Shown in pieces: positions 43,722 through 52,367 of a stretch of 64,000 bases of DNA (position 1 is the first letter of the stretch; each line of letters begins with the position of its first letter). The stretch comes from Flavobacterium cupriresistens. Lineage in GTDB: Bacteria; Bacteroidota; Bacteroidia; Flavobacteriales; Flavobacteriaceae. Position numbers and translations under genes: made by a program. Below the pieces are notes generated by a model. The model saw only the letters and a program-made list of their open reading frames with translations. It was not told the origin of the DNA and searched no databases. The stretch is taken from positions 2,542,001 through 2,606,000 of the forward strand of contig NZ_CP087134.1 of the NCBI RefSeq assembly GCF_020911925.1, given 5' to 3'.

Positions 43722-45125
43722 ATGAGTTCATTTGACGTAGTCATTATAGGTTCAGGTCCCGGAGGATATGTTTCAGCAATTCGTTGCGCGCAATTAGGTT
43801 TCAAAACAGCAATCGTAGAAAAGTATACTTCTTTAGGAGGAACTTGCCTTAATGTAGGTTGTATTCCATCAAAAGCATTATTATCTTCTTCGCATCATTA
43901 TGCAGAGATTGCTCATTTTGCAGATCACGGGATTGAAGTTTTGGGAGATGTAAAAGTTAATTTAGAAAAAATGATCGCTCGTAAACAAGGAGTTGTAGAT
44001 CAAACCGTAGGTGGAATCAACTACCTAATGGATAAAAATAAAATTACTGTTTTTAATGGTTTAGGTTCATTCGTTGATGCAACACACATTGCGGTTGCTA
44101 AAGCTGATGGAACTTCTGAAACTATTGAAGCAAAATATACTGTTATTGCAACAGGTTCTAAACCGTCTTCTTTACCATTCATCAAAATTGATAAAGAAAG
44201 AATCATCACTTCTACTGAAGCTTTGGCTTTAAAAGAAGTTCCAAAACACTTAGTAATTATTGGAGGTGGAGTGATCGGTATCGAATTAGGACAAGTTTAT
44301 TTACGTTTAGGAGCGCAGGTTTCTGTAGTAGAATTCATGGACAGAATTATTCCGGGTATGGATGGTGCTTTGTCTAAAGAATTGACTAAAGTATTGAAAA
44401 AACAAGGAATGAAATTCTACGTTTCTCACAAAGTAAAATCAGTAGAAAGAAACGGCGATGCTGTTGTGGTTCAGGCTGAAAATGCAAAAGGAGAGACTAT
44501 TACACTTGAAGGAGATTATTCATTAGTTTCTGTTGGTCGTCGTCCGTACACAGATGGATTAAACGCAGACAAAGCCGGAGTAAAAATTTCAGACAGAGGG
44601 CAAGTTGAAGTAAACGATCATTTACAAACAAATGTTCCAAATATTTATGCAATTGGTGATGTTGTTCGTGGAGCGATGTTAGCACACAAAGCAGAAGAAG
44701 AAGGTGTTATGGTTGCTGAAATCTTAGCAGGTCAAAAACCGCATATTGATTATAACTTAATTCCTGGTGTTGTTTACACTTGGCCGGAAGTTGCTGCTGT
44801 TGGACAAACAGAAGAGCAAGTAAAAGCTTCTGGAACAGAATATAAAGTGGGAAGTTTTCCATTTAAAGCTTTAGGACGTGCAAGAGCAAGTGGAGATTTG
44901 GACGGTTTCGTAAAAATCATTGCTGATGCCAAAACAGATGAAGTTTTAGGAGTTCACATGATTGGAGCCCGTACAGCTGATTTAATTGCTGAAGCAGTTA
45001 CTGCAATGGAATTTAAAGCATCTGCTGAAGATATTTCAAGAATGAGTCACGCACACCCAACTTTTGCTGAGGCAATCAAAGAAGCAGCATTAGCGGCTAC
45101 AGATAACAGAGCATTACACGTATAA
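43722..45125 (+). CDS. lpdA: Dihydrolipoyl dehydrogenase (E3)
   Basis: A 467-residue flavoprotein disulfide reductase. The FAD site is VVIIGSGPGGYVSAIRCAQLG, the redox disulfide is C42/C47 in GGTCLNVGCIPSKALL, the NAD site is LVIIGGGVIGIELGQVYLRLG, and the C-terminal active-site His-Glu is in SHAHPTFAEAIKEAAL. It reoxidises dihydrolipoamide in the pyruvate, 2-oxoglutarate or branched-chain dehydrogenase complexes, or in glycine cleavage. No E1 or E2 gene is adjacent, so it probably serves several complexes. Codon use (GAA, AAA, TTA rich, few rare codons) looks like a highly expressed gene. A strong terminator follows. Confidence 0.97.
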   Translation: MSSFDVVIIGSGPGGYVSAIRCAQLGFKTAIVEKYTSLGGTCLNVGCIPSKALLSSSHHYAEIAHFADHGIEVLGDVKVNLEKMIARKQGVVDQTVGGINYLMDKNKITVFNGLGSFVDATHIAVAKADGTSETIEAKYTVIATGSKPSSLPFIKIDKERIITSTEALALKEVPKHLVIIGGGVIGIELGQVYLRLGAQVSVVEFMDRIIPGMDGALSKELTKVLKKQGMKFYVSHKVKSVERNGDAVVVQAENAKGETITLEGDYSLVSVGRRPYTDGLNADKAGVKISDRGQVEVNDHLQTNVPNIYAIGDVVRGAMLAHKAEEEGVMVAEILAGQKPHIDYNLIPGVVYTWPEVAAVGQTEEQVKASGTEYKVGSFPFKALGRARASGDLDGFVKIIADAKTDEVLGVHMIGARTADLIAEAVTAMEFKASAEDISRMSHAHPTFAEAIKEAALAATDNRALHV

Positions 45126-45146
45126 TTTAGTACGAAATTATATTTG

Positions 45147-45179
45147 ACCGTCAGAATTTACATTCTGGCGGTTTTTTTT
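45147..45179 (+). terminator. Rho-independent terminator of lpdA
   Basis: ACCGTCAGAAT at 45147-45157 pairs with ATTCTGGCGGT at 45162-45172 (one G-T pair), with a 4-nt loop and eight T after it. Confidence 0.92.
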
Positions 45180-45211
45180 GTTTTTTAAAATATTGATTCG
45201 TAACTTTATAA

Positions 45212-45508
45212 GAGAAAATTATTCTTTTTGCTTGGTACAATCTTTATTCAAATAAGGATTTTGGAAACTTCAATAGAGCGAAATTAAATATCCAGAAAAT
45301 AACCAGATTTCTTGGATTTGATTTTAGACAGAGAAAAAATAAAACTATTATAACTACAGAATTTGTTACAGCATATACAATAAAAGAAGATAACAGGGAC
45401 TATGATGTCAAAAAAGACAAGTGGGAACAAAGTATCGGGAAAGCCAAATTTGTCAAAAAAGACGATGTTGGGGTGCTAAGAGTCTCATTTTTTGGTCCTT
45501 TTTACTAA
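45212..45508 (+). pseudogene. Decayed lipocalin (Blc-like) gene remnant
   Basis: A stop-to-stop frame without any start codon (stops at 45209-45211 and 45506-45508). The translation contains WYNLYSNKDFGNFNRAKLNI, RFLGFDFRQRKNKTI, then NRDYDVKKDKWEQSIGKAKF and LRVSFFGPFY. The last two pieces match bacterial lipocalin Blc, where RGYN-x-KK-x-x-W-x-x-x-GKAKF is followed by LKVSFFGPFYGGYN and about 35 further residues. Here the frame stops right after GPFY, and the N-terminal signal peptide and first strand are missing or scrambled. It is therefore a 5'- and 3'-truncated relic of an outer-membrane lipocalin. It lies between two terminators and is unlikely to be expressed. Confidence 0.75.
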
Positions 45509-45521
45509 GGTAGTGAAAAAT

Positions 45522-45560
45522 AAACCCGACAGGTTTTTAAATCTGTCGGGTTTATTTTTT
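45522..45560. terminator. Bidirectional terminator between the lipocalin relic and the DoxX gene
   Basis: AAACCCGACAG at 45522-45532 pairs perfectly with CTGTCGGGTTT at 45543-45553, with a T-run to 45560 on the plus side and A-rich sequence (T-run on the minus strand) on the other. It ends the minus-strand DoxX gene and any plus-strand transcript. Confidence 0.9.
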
Positions 45561-45574
45561 AGTTTGGTAATAAA

Positions 45575-45949
45575 TTAAGGAGTAAAAACAGTTTTGTAAT
45601 TATCCCAATATCTGTAGATCAAAAATAAATTGGCTAAGAATAATAGTCCTGCTATCGGCAAACCTTCCGGAGCCATGAAATAATTAATAAACAAAATATT
45701 GATTGTAATTGGCAAGATTAAAATATTAGCCAATGTTACAAAACGACCCGTTAAAAAAGCAATTCCGCAAAGCAACTCTACTGATTTTGCCAATGGCAAT
45801 AAATAAGTTGAGGCCACTAAGCCCATATTAAAAGCTTTAAAATTTCCTGTAACTTCCGGTTCAGGAGCCAGCTTAAAGAAAAAACTGATTGAAGCAAAGA
45901 GCAACAAAAGGCCAATCAAAACTCGAATAATAATAGTAGCAATTTTCAT
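45575..45949 (-). CDS. DoxX-family membrane protein
   Basis: I take the ATG at 45949 (MKIATIIIRVLIGLLLLFAS), giving 124 residues. The ATG at 46030 adds 27 residues of unrelated hydrophobic sequence. The protein has four membrane helices and matches DoxX/DUF417-like proteins: LPLAKSVELLCGIAFLTGRFVTLANILILPITINILF with a conserved Glu in the second helix, and FLANLFLIYRYWDNYK at the end. Members act in thiol-stress complexes or as quinone-related subunits; no specific role can be read here. It stands alone between spacers and ends at a clear terminator. Confidence 0.8.
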   Translation of the reverse strand: MKIATIIIRVLIGLLLLFASISFFFKLAPEPEVTGNFKAFNMGLVASTYLLPLAKSVELLCGIAFLTGRFVTLANILILPITINILFINYFMAPEGLPIAGLLFLANLFLIYRYWDNYKTVFTP

Positions 45950-46154
45950 AATACTTAGGATTTTTAAGAGGTTGAAAAAAATAATTATGTGCTTGATATA
46001 ATTTGAATTCTCGTATAAAATGAAAATCAATTTTAAACCTTATTTTACTGAGGATTTTACAATCAAAACAATCTATTTTAAGATTAATAGAATGCTATAT
46101 CAAATATAACGAATTTTTTCTTATAAAATTGTTACTTAATTAACAGTTTTCAGC

Positions 46155-47057
46155 TTATTTCTTTACGTATTTTTTATACAGGAAAAAGCCACTAAAACCC
46201 ATCAGAATAAAAGGCCATAGATTAAGAATAAAGACAAATATGGCTTCAAGAATGTACCAGCCATTTTTTAAAGAATCAATGATCTGAATGCCTAAGTTTG
46301 GCTTGTAAGCGTTACTGTCTTTTTCGCTGGCTGTAATTTCCTGTTTTGTCGTTTCCTTTTGATAAAGCTGTAGCGTAATGGTGCTAAAGTTGATTTGATC
46401 TTCCATCGACAGTTGGTCAATTATAGTATTGTCTTTTGCTTCTTTTTGGGTGGCTAAAGCATTTTCTGCCTGCATGATATCGGTCATTTTTTTGCCTTTG
46501 GTATCAATTGCTTTTGCGACTCTTTTTTCGGTAACGACATTTCTTTTCTGTGCCAGTTGATTGGATAACAATTTTAAAGAAACATCATCCGCTTTAATGA
46601 CTCTCGAGTCCAGAAAATCAATTTGTTTGGCAATGGTCTTGATTACGGTATCCAATTGCGTATTTGGTACACGAATCGTAACATTGTTTTCAACCGTATA
46701 TTTTGTAGTTTCTAAAGTGCTGTCCTGACTAATTTTGGTTTTAATCTGTTCCTGAATATTACTTTGTAAGTTGGTATAGGTGACAAAACCTCCAAATTTC
46801 TGAACTGTATTTTCAATCGCATAAGTTGATTTAGCAACATTTTTGACTTTAAATTTAATATCGGCGGTTCTGATGAACTTTTGCTTACTGTCTTTTTTCT
46901 CTACTGCGGCAGAAGAAGAGACTGTGGCGCTGTCTGCAACTGCAGTTGCATAATCTGCGGTCTGATCGTTAAGTGATGCATCATCTGCTTTTTTGCAGGA
47001 ATATAGCAATGTAACAGTTGCCAGCGTAGTTAAACTTACTTTTGTAATTGTTTTCAT
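46155..47057 (-). CDS. DUF4349-domain lipoprotein
   Basis: A 300-residue protein. The signal peptide ends in a lipobox (TLLYSC, C21). Next comes a Ser/Ala/Asp-rich linker, then the DUF4349 core (about 60-240): RTADIKFKVKNVAKSTYAIENTVQKFGGFV, NVTIRVPNTQLDTVIKTIAKQ and a coiled coil around 170-225 with AENALATQKEAKDNTII. One C-terminal membrane helix (about 268-292) is followed by KKYVKK. With an N-terminal lipid anchor and a C-terminal inner-membrane helix it must be inner-membrane attached. Function of the family is unknown. No operon partner. Confidence 0.87.
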   Translation of the reverse strand: MKTITKVSLTTLATVTLLYSCKKADDASLNDQTADYATAVADSATVSSSAAVEKKDSKQKFIRTADIKFKVKNVAKSTYAIENTVQKFGGFVTYTNLQSNIQEQIKTKISQDSTLETTKYTVENNVTIRVPNTQLDTVIKTIAKQIDFLDSRVIKADDVSLKLLSNQLAQKRNVVTEKRVAKAIDTKGKKMTDIMQAENALATQKEAKDNTIIDQLSMEDQINFSTITLQLYQKETTKQEITASEKDSNAYKPNLGIQIIDSLKNGWYILEAIFVFILNLWPFILMGFSGFFLYKKYVKK

Positions 47058-47244
47058 AAAGGATTAAAAGATTAAAAGAGGATTAGTTATGGATTTACAC
47101 GATGTAAACCGTTTTTATTTTTAGAAACAGCTTTAAGGATTGGTATTAATCTCGTATACTAAAAAGCATGCCAATATTTTTTCCGGTATTATTTTATTGA
47201 AGGATTTTTTTTGTCGTAATTTTGAAGTCTAAATTATACCACTT

Positions 47245-48531
47245 TTGAGAGTTACAATTCATAAACCTATTGCCAATCCGGAGCAACTTAAACAACAGCT
47301 TTTAATTTGGTCGCAACAATTCCGTGAGGTTATTTTTTTGGACAGTAATTCCTATCCACAAGAATATTCAAGCTTTGATTGCCTGCTTGCTGTAGATGCT
47401 TTTACTTCTGTGAAAACAGATTTTCATAACGCTTTCGATGATTTGAAACAATATCAATCGACCACGAAAGATTGGCTTTTTGGATATTTAGCTTACGATT
47501 TAAAAAATAATATTGAGAGATTAAAGTCGTCCAATTTTGATGGATTGAATTTTCCGGATTTGTTTTTTTTTCAACCTAAAAAAATATTTTTATTAAAAGG
47601 AAATGAACTTGAAATTCAATACCTGTTTCTTTGTGATGATGAGGTTGAAGTTGATTTTGAAGAAATTATGAACAGTCATTCTCAATCATTTGAGACACTG
47701 GGAGCAATCGAAGTACAACAACGAATTTCAAAAGAATCTTATGTCGAAAAAGTGACAAAAATGCTGGAGCACATTCACGTAGGTGATATGTACGAAGCTA
47801 ATTTTTGCATGGAGTTTTTTGCTGAGAATGCCATTATAAATCCTATAGAGAAATTTCAAAAGTTGAATGAGATTTCGCAAGCGCCTTTTTCAGTTTTCTT
47901 TAAAAACGATAAGCAGTTTTTGCTTTCCGCATCGCCCGAACGGTATCTGAAAAAGGTTGGAGATACGTTACTATCTCAGCCCATAAAAGGAACTTCGAGA
48001 CGCTTTTCAGATTTTACAGAAGACGAAAAATCAAAGGAGTATCTTAGGAAGGATGCAAAAGAGCGTGCCGAAAATATCATGATTACCGATTTGGTTCGAA
48101 ATGATTTGTCGCATACTGCCCAGAAAGGTTCCGTTGAAGTTACAGAGCTTTGTGCTATTTATTCGTTTTTACAAGTGCATCAGATGATTTCGACCATAAC
48201 ATCAAAACTGGATGCCCAATATACCCCGATCGATGTCTTAAAAACTACTTTTCCAATGGGAAGTATGACGGGAGCGCCGAAGATTTCTGTAATGAAAATT
48301 ATTGAAAATCTGGAAGAAACCAAACGTGGTTTGTACAGTGGTGCCGTTGGATATTTTACACCTTCCGGTGATTTTGATTTTAATGTAGTTATTAGAAGTA
48401 TTTTGTACAATCAGGAAAATAAGTATGTTTCGTTTTCTGTTGGAAGTGCTATTACGTCACAATCCGTTCCAGAGAAAGAATATGAGGAATGTTTGCTGAA
48501 AGCTAAGGCGATGCATGAGGTTTTGCAATAA
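47245..48531 (+). CDS. pabB: Chorismate-binding enzyme, aminodeoxychorismate synthase component I (PabB)
   Basis: A 428-residue chorismate-utilising enzyme. The catalytic half contains YVEKVTKMLEHIHVGDMYEANFCMEF, LLSQPIKGTSRR, ENIMITDLVRNDLSH, GSMTGAPKISVMKIIENLEETKRGLYSGAVGYF and the final SVGSAITSQSVPEKEYEECLLKAKA, all standard. The PIKGT lysine is the residue that marks ADC synthases, as opposed to anthranilate synthase, where this is PIAGT, so PabB is favoured. It would make 4-amino-4-deoxychorismate for folate. The start appears to be TTG at 47245; no in-frame ATG precedes it, and the sequence around it fits the family N-terminus. Confidence 0.88.
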   Translation: MRVTIHKPIANPEQLKQQLLIWSQQFREVIFLDSNSYPQEYSSFDCLLAVDAFTSVKTDFHNAFDDLKQYQSTTKDWLFGYLAYDLKNNIERLKSSNFDGLNFPDLFFFQPKKIFLLKGNELEIQYLFLCDDEVEVDFEEIMNSHSQSFETLGAIEVQQRISKESYVEKVTKMLEHIHVGDMYEANFCMEFFAENAIINPIEKFQKLNEISQAPFSVFFKNDKQFLLSASPERYLKKVGDTLLSQPIKGTSRRFSDFTEDEKSKEYLRKDAKERAENIMITDLVRNDLSHTAQKGSVEVTELCAIYSFLQVHQMISTITSKLDAQYTPIDVLKTTFPMGSMTGAPKISVMKIIENLEETKRGLYSGAVGYFTPSGDFDFNVVIRSILYNQENKYVSFSVGSAITSQSVPEKEYEECLLKAKAMHEVLQ

Positions 48532-48540
48532 AAATGAGTG

Positions 48541-48700
48541 GCCACGAATTACACTAATTTTCACTAATTAATGTTTTGTTGTTTGCTAATTAAAAAAAAA
48601 TAATTCGTGCCAATTCGTGAAATTCGTGTCAAAAAATATAGCCACAGATTAGGAGGATTAAAATGACTAAAATCAGTGTGAATCTATTTAATCTGTGACA
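48541..48700. repeat. Interspersed repeat array C
   Basis: The 312-bp gap between pabB and tilS has no gene. GCCACGAATTACACTAATTTTC at its left (word shortened: GCCACGAATT) and ATTCGTGCCAATTCGTG at about 48603 are inverted, followed by CCACAGATTAGGAGGATT and AATCTGTGAC. The words match those of the arrays at 37.5 and 40.2 kb but in a shorter, single-unit form. Confidence 0.75.
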
Positions 48701-48843
48701 AAAAAAACTAATCTGCATAAAAAGTAATTCTTGTAGCTTGCTTCACCTGTTTTTTATCTGTCGCTTGAACGAAAGTAAATATTTTTATCGCGCTTAACAT
48801 TTCATTTGAAAATTAATAAAATTTTAATCTTTATCTTTATCGA

Positions 48844-50154
48844 ATGCTTTCAAAGTTTCAAAATCATGTCGCTTCCAGATTTTCTTTTTTAGAAAATAAA
48901 AAGCTCTTTCTTGCCGTTAGTGGAGGTTTAGACAGTATGGTTTTACTGCATTTGCTCAAACAATTACCATATGAAATTGCGGTTTTGCATTGTAATTTCC
49001 AACTTCGTGGCTTAGAAAGTTTTAGTGATCAGAATTTCATCCAGGAGTACTGCGACACAAATAAAACCCCTGTTTTTATAACACAGTTTGATACGGAGGC
49101 TTTTGCAAAAGACTATAAACTTTCGACTCAGGTTGCGGCTCGTGAGTTGCGCTACAGTTGGTTTTATGAGCTTTTGGAAACCGAAAATTTCGATTATATT
49201 CTAACAGCGCACCATGCCGATGATAATCTGGAGACTTTTATTATCAACTTAGCAAGAGGTACGGGATTGGATGGATTAATCGGAATACCGGAAGAAAATG
49301 ATAAAATTATTCGTCCGCTTTTGCCTTTTTCAAGAGAGGAAATCTTGAAGTATGCTCAGGAAAATAATATCCAATGGAGAGAAGACAGCAGTAATGCCTC
49401 TAATAAATACCTCAGAAATAAAATCCGCCATGATTTAGTTCCGATTTTAAAAGAAATCAATCCTAATTTTTTGAATGCTTTTCAAAAAACACAGTCTTTT
49501 TTGCAGGAAGCACAGGTGATGGTCGAGGATGCTTCGATCATGATTTACCAACAGGTGGCCAAAGAGATGGAGGATGATATTCACTTTGATTTGATTCAGC
49601 TTAAAAAGTTACCCAATTATAAATCGTATCTATACCAATGGTTGAATGAATTTGGATTTGTTGCTTGGAATGATATTTACGACTTAGTGGATGGACAATC
49701 CGGAAAGCAAGTTTTTGCAGCGGAATTTCGCTTGTTGAAAAACAGAAATACATTGATTTTATCCCCGATTTTAGAAGAGGATGAAAATGAGGAATATATA
49801 ATTAATGAAACAGATACAGACGTTAATTTTCCCTTAAAATTAAGGCTTTGTCAGGTAGATGACATTACTATAGATTCAAATAAGGCTATATTTGTTGCTG
49901 TCGAAAAAATCCGGTTTCCTTTGATTTTACGTAAATGGAATGAGGGAGATCTTTTCTATCCTTTTGGAATGCAGGGTAAATCTAAGAAAGTGAGCAAACT
50001 CTTTAAAGATGAAAAATTGTCTCTGCTTGAAAAAGAAAAAACATGGATTTTGTGTTCTGACAACCAGATTGTCTGGGTGGTTGGAATTCGCCAGGACGAA
50101 CGATTTAAAATTGAAAATACAACTACTAAAATACTTAAAATAGAATTACAATAA
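48844..50154 (+). CDS. tilS: tRNA(Ile)-lysidine synthetase TilS
   Basis: A 436-residue protein. The N-terminal PP-loop ATPase has SGGLDS at residues 26-31, followed by AVLHCNFQLRGLESFSDQNF and TAHHADDNLETFIINLARGTGLDGL, the TilS signatures. The C-terminal substrate-binding domain contains FPLILRKWNEGDLFYPFGMQGKSKKVSKLFKDEKL. It converts C34 of the AUA-reading tRNA-Ile to lysidine, an essential change. The stop codon overlaps the start of dsbD by TAATG, so the two are translated together. Length and motifs are normal. Confidence 0.96.
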   Translation: MLSKFQNHVASRFSFLENKKLFLAVSGGLDSMVLLHLLKQLPYEIAVLHCNFQLRGLESFSDQNFIQEYCDTNKTPVFITQFDTEAFAKDYKLSTQVAARELRYSWFYELLETENFDYILTAHHADDNLETFIINLARGTGLDGLIGIPEENDKIIRPLLPFSREEILKYAQENNIQWREDSSNASNKYLRNKIRHDLVPILKEINPNFLNAFQKTQSFLQEAQVMVEDASIMIYQQVAKEMEDDIHFDLIQLKKLPNYKSYLYQWLNEFGFVAWNDIYDLVDGQSGKQVFAAEFRLLKNRNTLILSPILEEDENEEYIINETDTDVNFPLKLRLCQVDDITIDSNKAIFVAVEKIRFPLILRKWNEGDLFYPFGMQGKSKKVSKLFKDEKLSLLEKEKTWILCSDNQIVWVVGIRQDERFKIENTTTKILKIELQ

Positions 50155-52247
50155 TGAACTCAAATCAATCTTATCAGACGATTATCTCAAAAAATGGTTG
50201 GCATAAAACCATTGTATTTTTGTTATTTTTCATTTTTGCTTTTGCAAAAGGCAATGCTCAAATTTTAGAACCGGTAAAATGGACAGCTAAAATTGAAAAG
50301 AAATCAGGAAGTAATGCGGTTTTGATTTTTGATGGTGTGATAGAAAAAGAGTGGCATATGTATTCGCAATTTACGCCAGATGGAGGCCCGCTTCCGTTGG
50401 AAATTGCGTTTAAAAATCAAAAAGGGAATTATACTTTAGTAGGGAAAGCAAAAGAAGGTAAAACCAAAACGGCTTTCAATGATATTTTTGGTGTAAATGA
50501 AACTTTCTTTGAAGGGAAGGCACATATCGAACAGGAAATCACAATTACAAACCCGGATTTAAAGACCGTTGATGTTGACTTTGACTTTCAGGTTTGTAAA
50601 GAAGTTTGTATCAATTCCAGTAAAAAGTTCTCAATTGTAATTCCGGCATCCTTTAAAATGGAGGCAGTTGCGACAGTATCGGAATCAAAATTGGACGAAA
50701 CTAAAAACGCGGGATTGGCTGTTGATACCTTAACAAAAGAGGTAGTGGCACCTGCAGCAGAAAACGTAAAAACAGAAGTTACTTCAACAACAGAAAAAGC
50801 AGAAATGCCGGCTCCCACTTCGAAAAGAAGTTTGTGGTCTATCTTTTTCATCGCATTTTTATCAGGTTTCGCAGCATTGTTAACGCCTTGTGTTTTTCCG
50901 ATGATTCCAATGACGGTAAGTTTCTTTACAAAACAGAGTAAAAGCAGAGCAAAAGGGATTCGAAATGCTATTATTTACGGTGTTTCAATTATTGCTATTT
51001 ATGTTATTTTGGGACTAATTGTGACTAAAATATTTGGAGCCGATGCATTAAATGCGTTGTCTACAGATGTTTGGTTTAATTTGATATTCTTCGTTATCCT
51101 TATTGTATTTGCTACTTCTTTCTTAGGGGCTTTTGAAATTATGTTGCCAAATTCATGGGCAAATAAAGCCGATCAGCAAGCAGACAGAGGAGGATTAATA
51201 GGGATATTGTTCATGGCATTGGCTCTGGCAATTGTTTCTTTTTCTTGTACAGGACCAATTGTAGGGACCTTATTAGTAGAAGCAGCTTCAAATGGAGGAA
51301 TTGCTCCAATTGTCGGGATGTTAGGATTTTCGTTAGCTTTAGCGTTACCTTTTATGCTTTTTGCGATGTTCCCGGGTTGGTTAAATTCATTGCCAAAATC
51401 GGGTGGATGGTTGAATACGGTAAAAGTGGTTTTAGGATTTTTAGAATTGGCTTTGGCTTTTAAGTTTTTATCAAATGCCGATTTAGTTTTACAGCTGCAT
51501 TTCTTAGAAAGAGAAGTTTTTATTGCAATCTGGATCGCCATTTTTGGAGCGTTGACTTTGTATTTGTTTGGGAAAATTACTTTACCTCACGATAGTCCAT
51601 TGCAACATATTTCAGTAGGAAGATTGTATTTAGGATTGCTTACCTTGGTATTTACATTTTATTTAATTCCGGGTCTTTGGGGTGCGCCTTTAAAATTAAT
51701 TAGTGCGTTTCCACCACCTCCACAGTATAGTGAAAGTCCATTTGGTGTTGGAGGATCAGCAGGTTCTAATGCAGGATCGGAAGAAGGATTACCGGAAGGA
51801 GCCGAATTGGGACCTCATGGGATCATGGTTTTTCACGATTATGAGGATGGATTGGCGTTTGCAAAATCGGTTAACAAACCTATAATGCTTGATTTCACCG
51901 GTTATGCTTGTGTAAATTGTCGAAAAATGGAAAATAATGTTTGGTCTGATGAAAGAATTTTGCCAATCTTAAAAAATGATGTCGTTCTGATCTCTCTTTA
52001 TGTTGATGATAAAAGAGAATTACCGAAAGAAGAACAGTTTACAACAGTTTCAGGTGATGAAATCATTACAGTTGGTGATAAATGGACCGATTTTATGATT
52101 TCAAAGTATAAAACCAATACACAGCCATTATACATTATTACAGATTTAAATGGTAAAAATTTACATAATGATAAACCAACTATTAGTTATGTTGGTGCTG
52201 ATGAGTATTTGAAATGGTTAAAAGAAGGGATCACTAATTTTAAATAG
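50154..52247 (+). CDS. dsbD: Thiol:disulfide interchange protein DsbD family
   Basis: A 697-residue inner-membrane protein in three parts. An exported N-terminal alpha-like domain (about 35-165) has the cysteine pair in FQVCKEVCINSSK. A membrane part of eight helices (about 225-530) has PCVFPM in LLTPCVFPMIPMTV and FSCTGPIVGTLL. A C-terminal thioredoxin-like domain has DFTGYACVNCRKMENNVW (CVNC). It passes electrons from cytoplasmic thioredoxin to periplasmic partners. A Ser/Thr/Glu-rich linker separates alpha and membrane parts, and a Gly-rich linker (about 525-545) precedes the gamma-like domain. Overlap with tilS is TAATG. Confidence 0.94.
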   Translation: MNSNQSYQTIISKNGWHKTIVFLLFFIFAFAKGNAQILEPVKWTAKIEKKSGSNAVLIFDGVIEKEWHMYSQFTPDGGPLPLEIAFKNQKGNYTLVGKAKEGKTKTAFNDIFGVNETFFEGKAHIEQEITITNPDLKTVDVDFDFQVCKEVCINSSKKFSIVIPASFKMEAVATVSESKLDETKNAGLAVDTLTKEVVAPAAENVKTEVTSTTEKAEMPAPTSKRSLWSIFFIAFLSGFAALLTPCVFPMIPMTVSFFTKQSKSRAKGIRNAIIYGVSIIAIYVILGLIVTKIFGADALNALSTDVWFNLIFFVILIVFATSFLGAFEIMLPNSWANKADQQADRGGLIGILFMALALAIVSFSCTGPIVGTLLVEAASNGGIAPIVGMLGFSLALALPFMLFAMFPGWLNSLPKSGGWLNTVKVVLGFLELALAFKFLSNADLVLQLHFLEREVFIAIWIAIFGALTLYLFGKITLPHDSPLQHISVGRLYLGLLTLVFTFYLIPGLWGAPLKLISAFPPPPQYSESPFGVGGSAGSNAGSEEGLPEGAELGPHGIMVFHDYEDGLAFAKSVNKPIMLDFTGYACVNCRKMENNVWSDERILPILKNDVVLISLYVDDKRELPKEEQFTTVSGDEIITVGDKWTDFMISKYKTNTQPLYIITDLNGKNLHNDKPTISYVGADEYLKWLKEGITNFK

Positions 52248-52304
52248 GGGTTCGTTTGTTCTGAGAACAGGAAAATATAGTATTAGGTTGAATTAATTCA
52301 AAGT

Positions 52305-52342
52305 AAAAATCCCTCTGGTTTAAGACCTGGAGGGATTTTTTG
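52305..52342. terminator. Bidirectional terminator between dsbD and amt
   Basis: AAAAATCCCTC at 52305-52315 pairs perfectly with GAGGGATTTTT at 52330-52340, with T and A runs on the two sides. The genes converge here. Confidence 0.9.
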
Positions 52343-52367
52343 TTTAGGAAAATGAAGGGATTAATTA

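Noticed and set aside
45212..45508. The lipocalin frame as an intact small gene
   Set aside because: No start codon of any usual type in frame, and the family C-terminus is missing.
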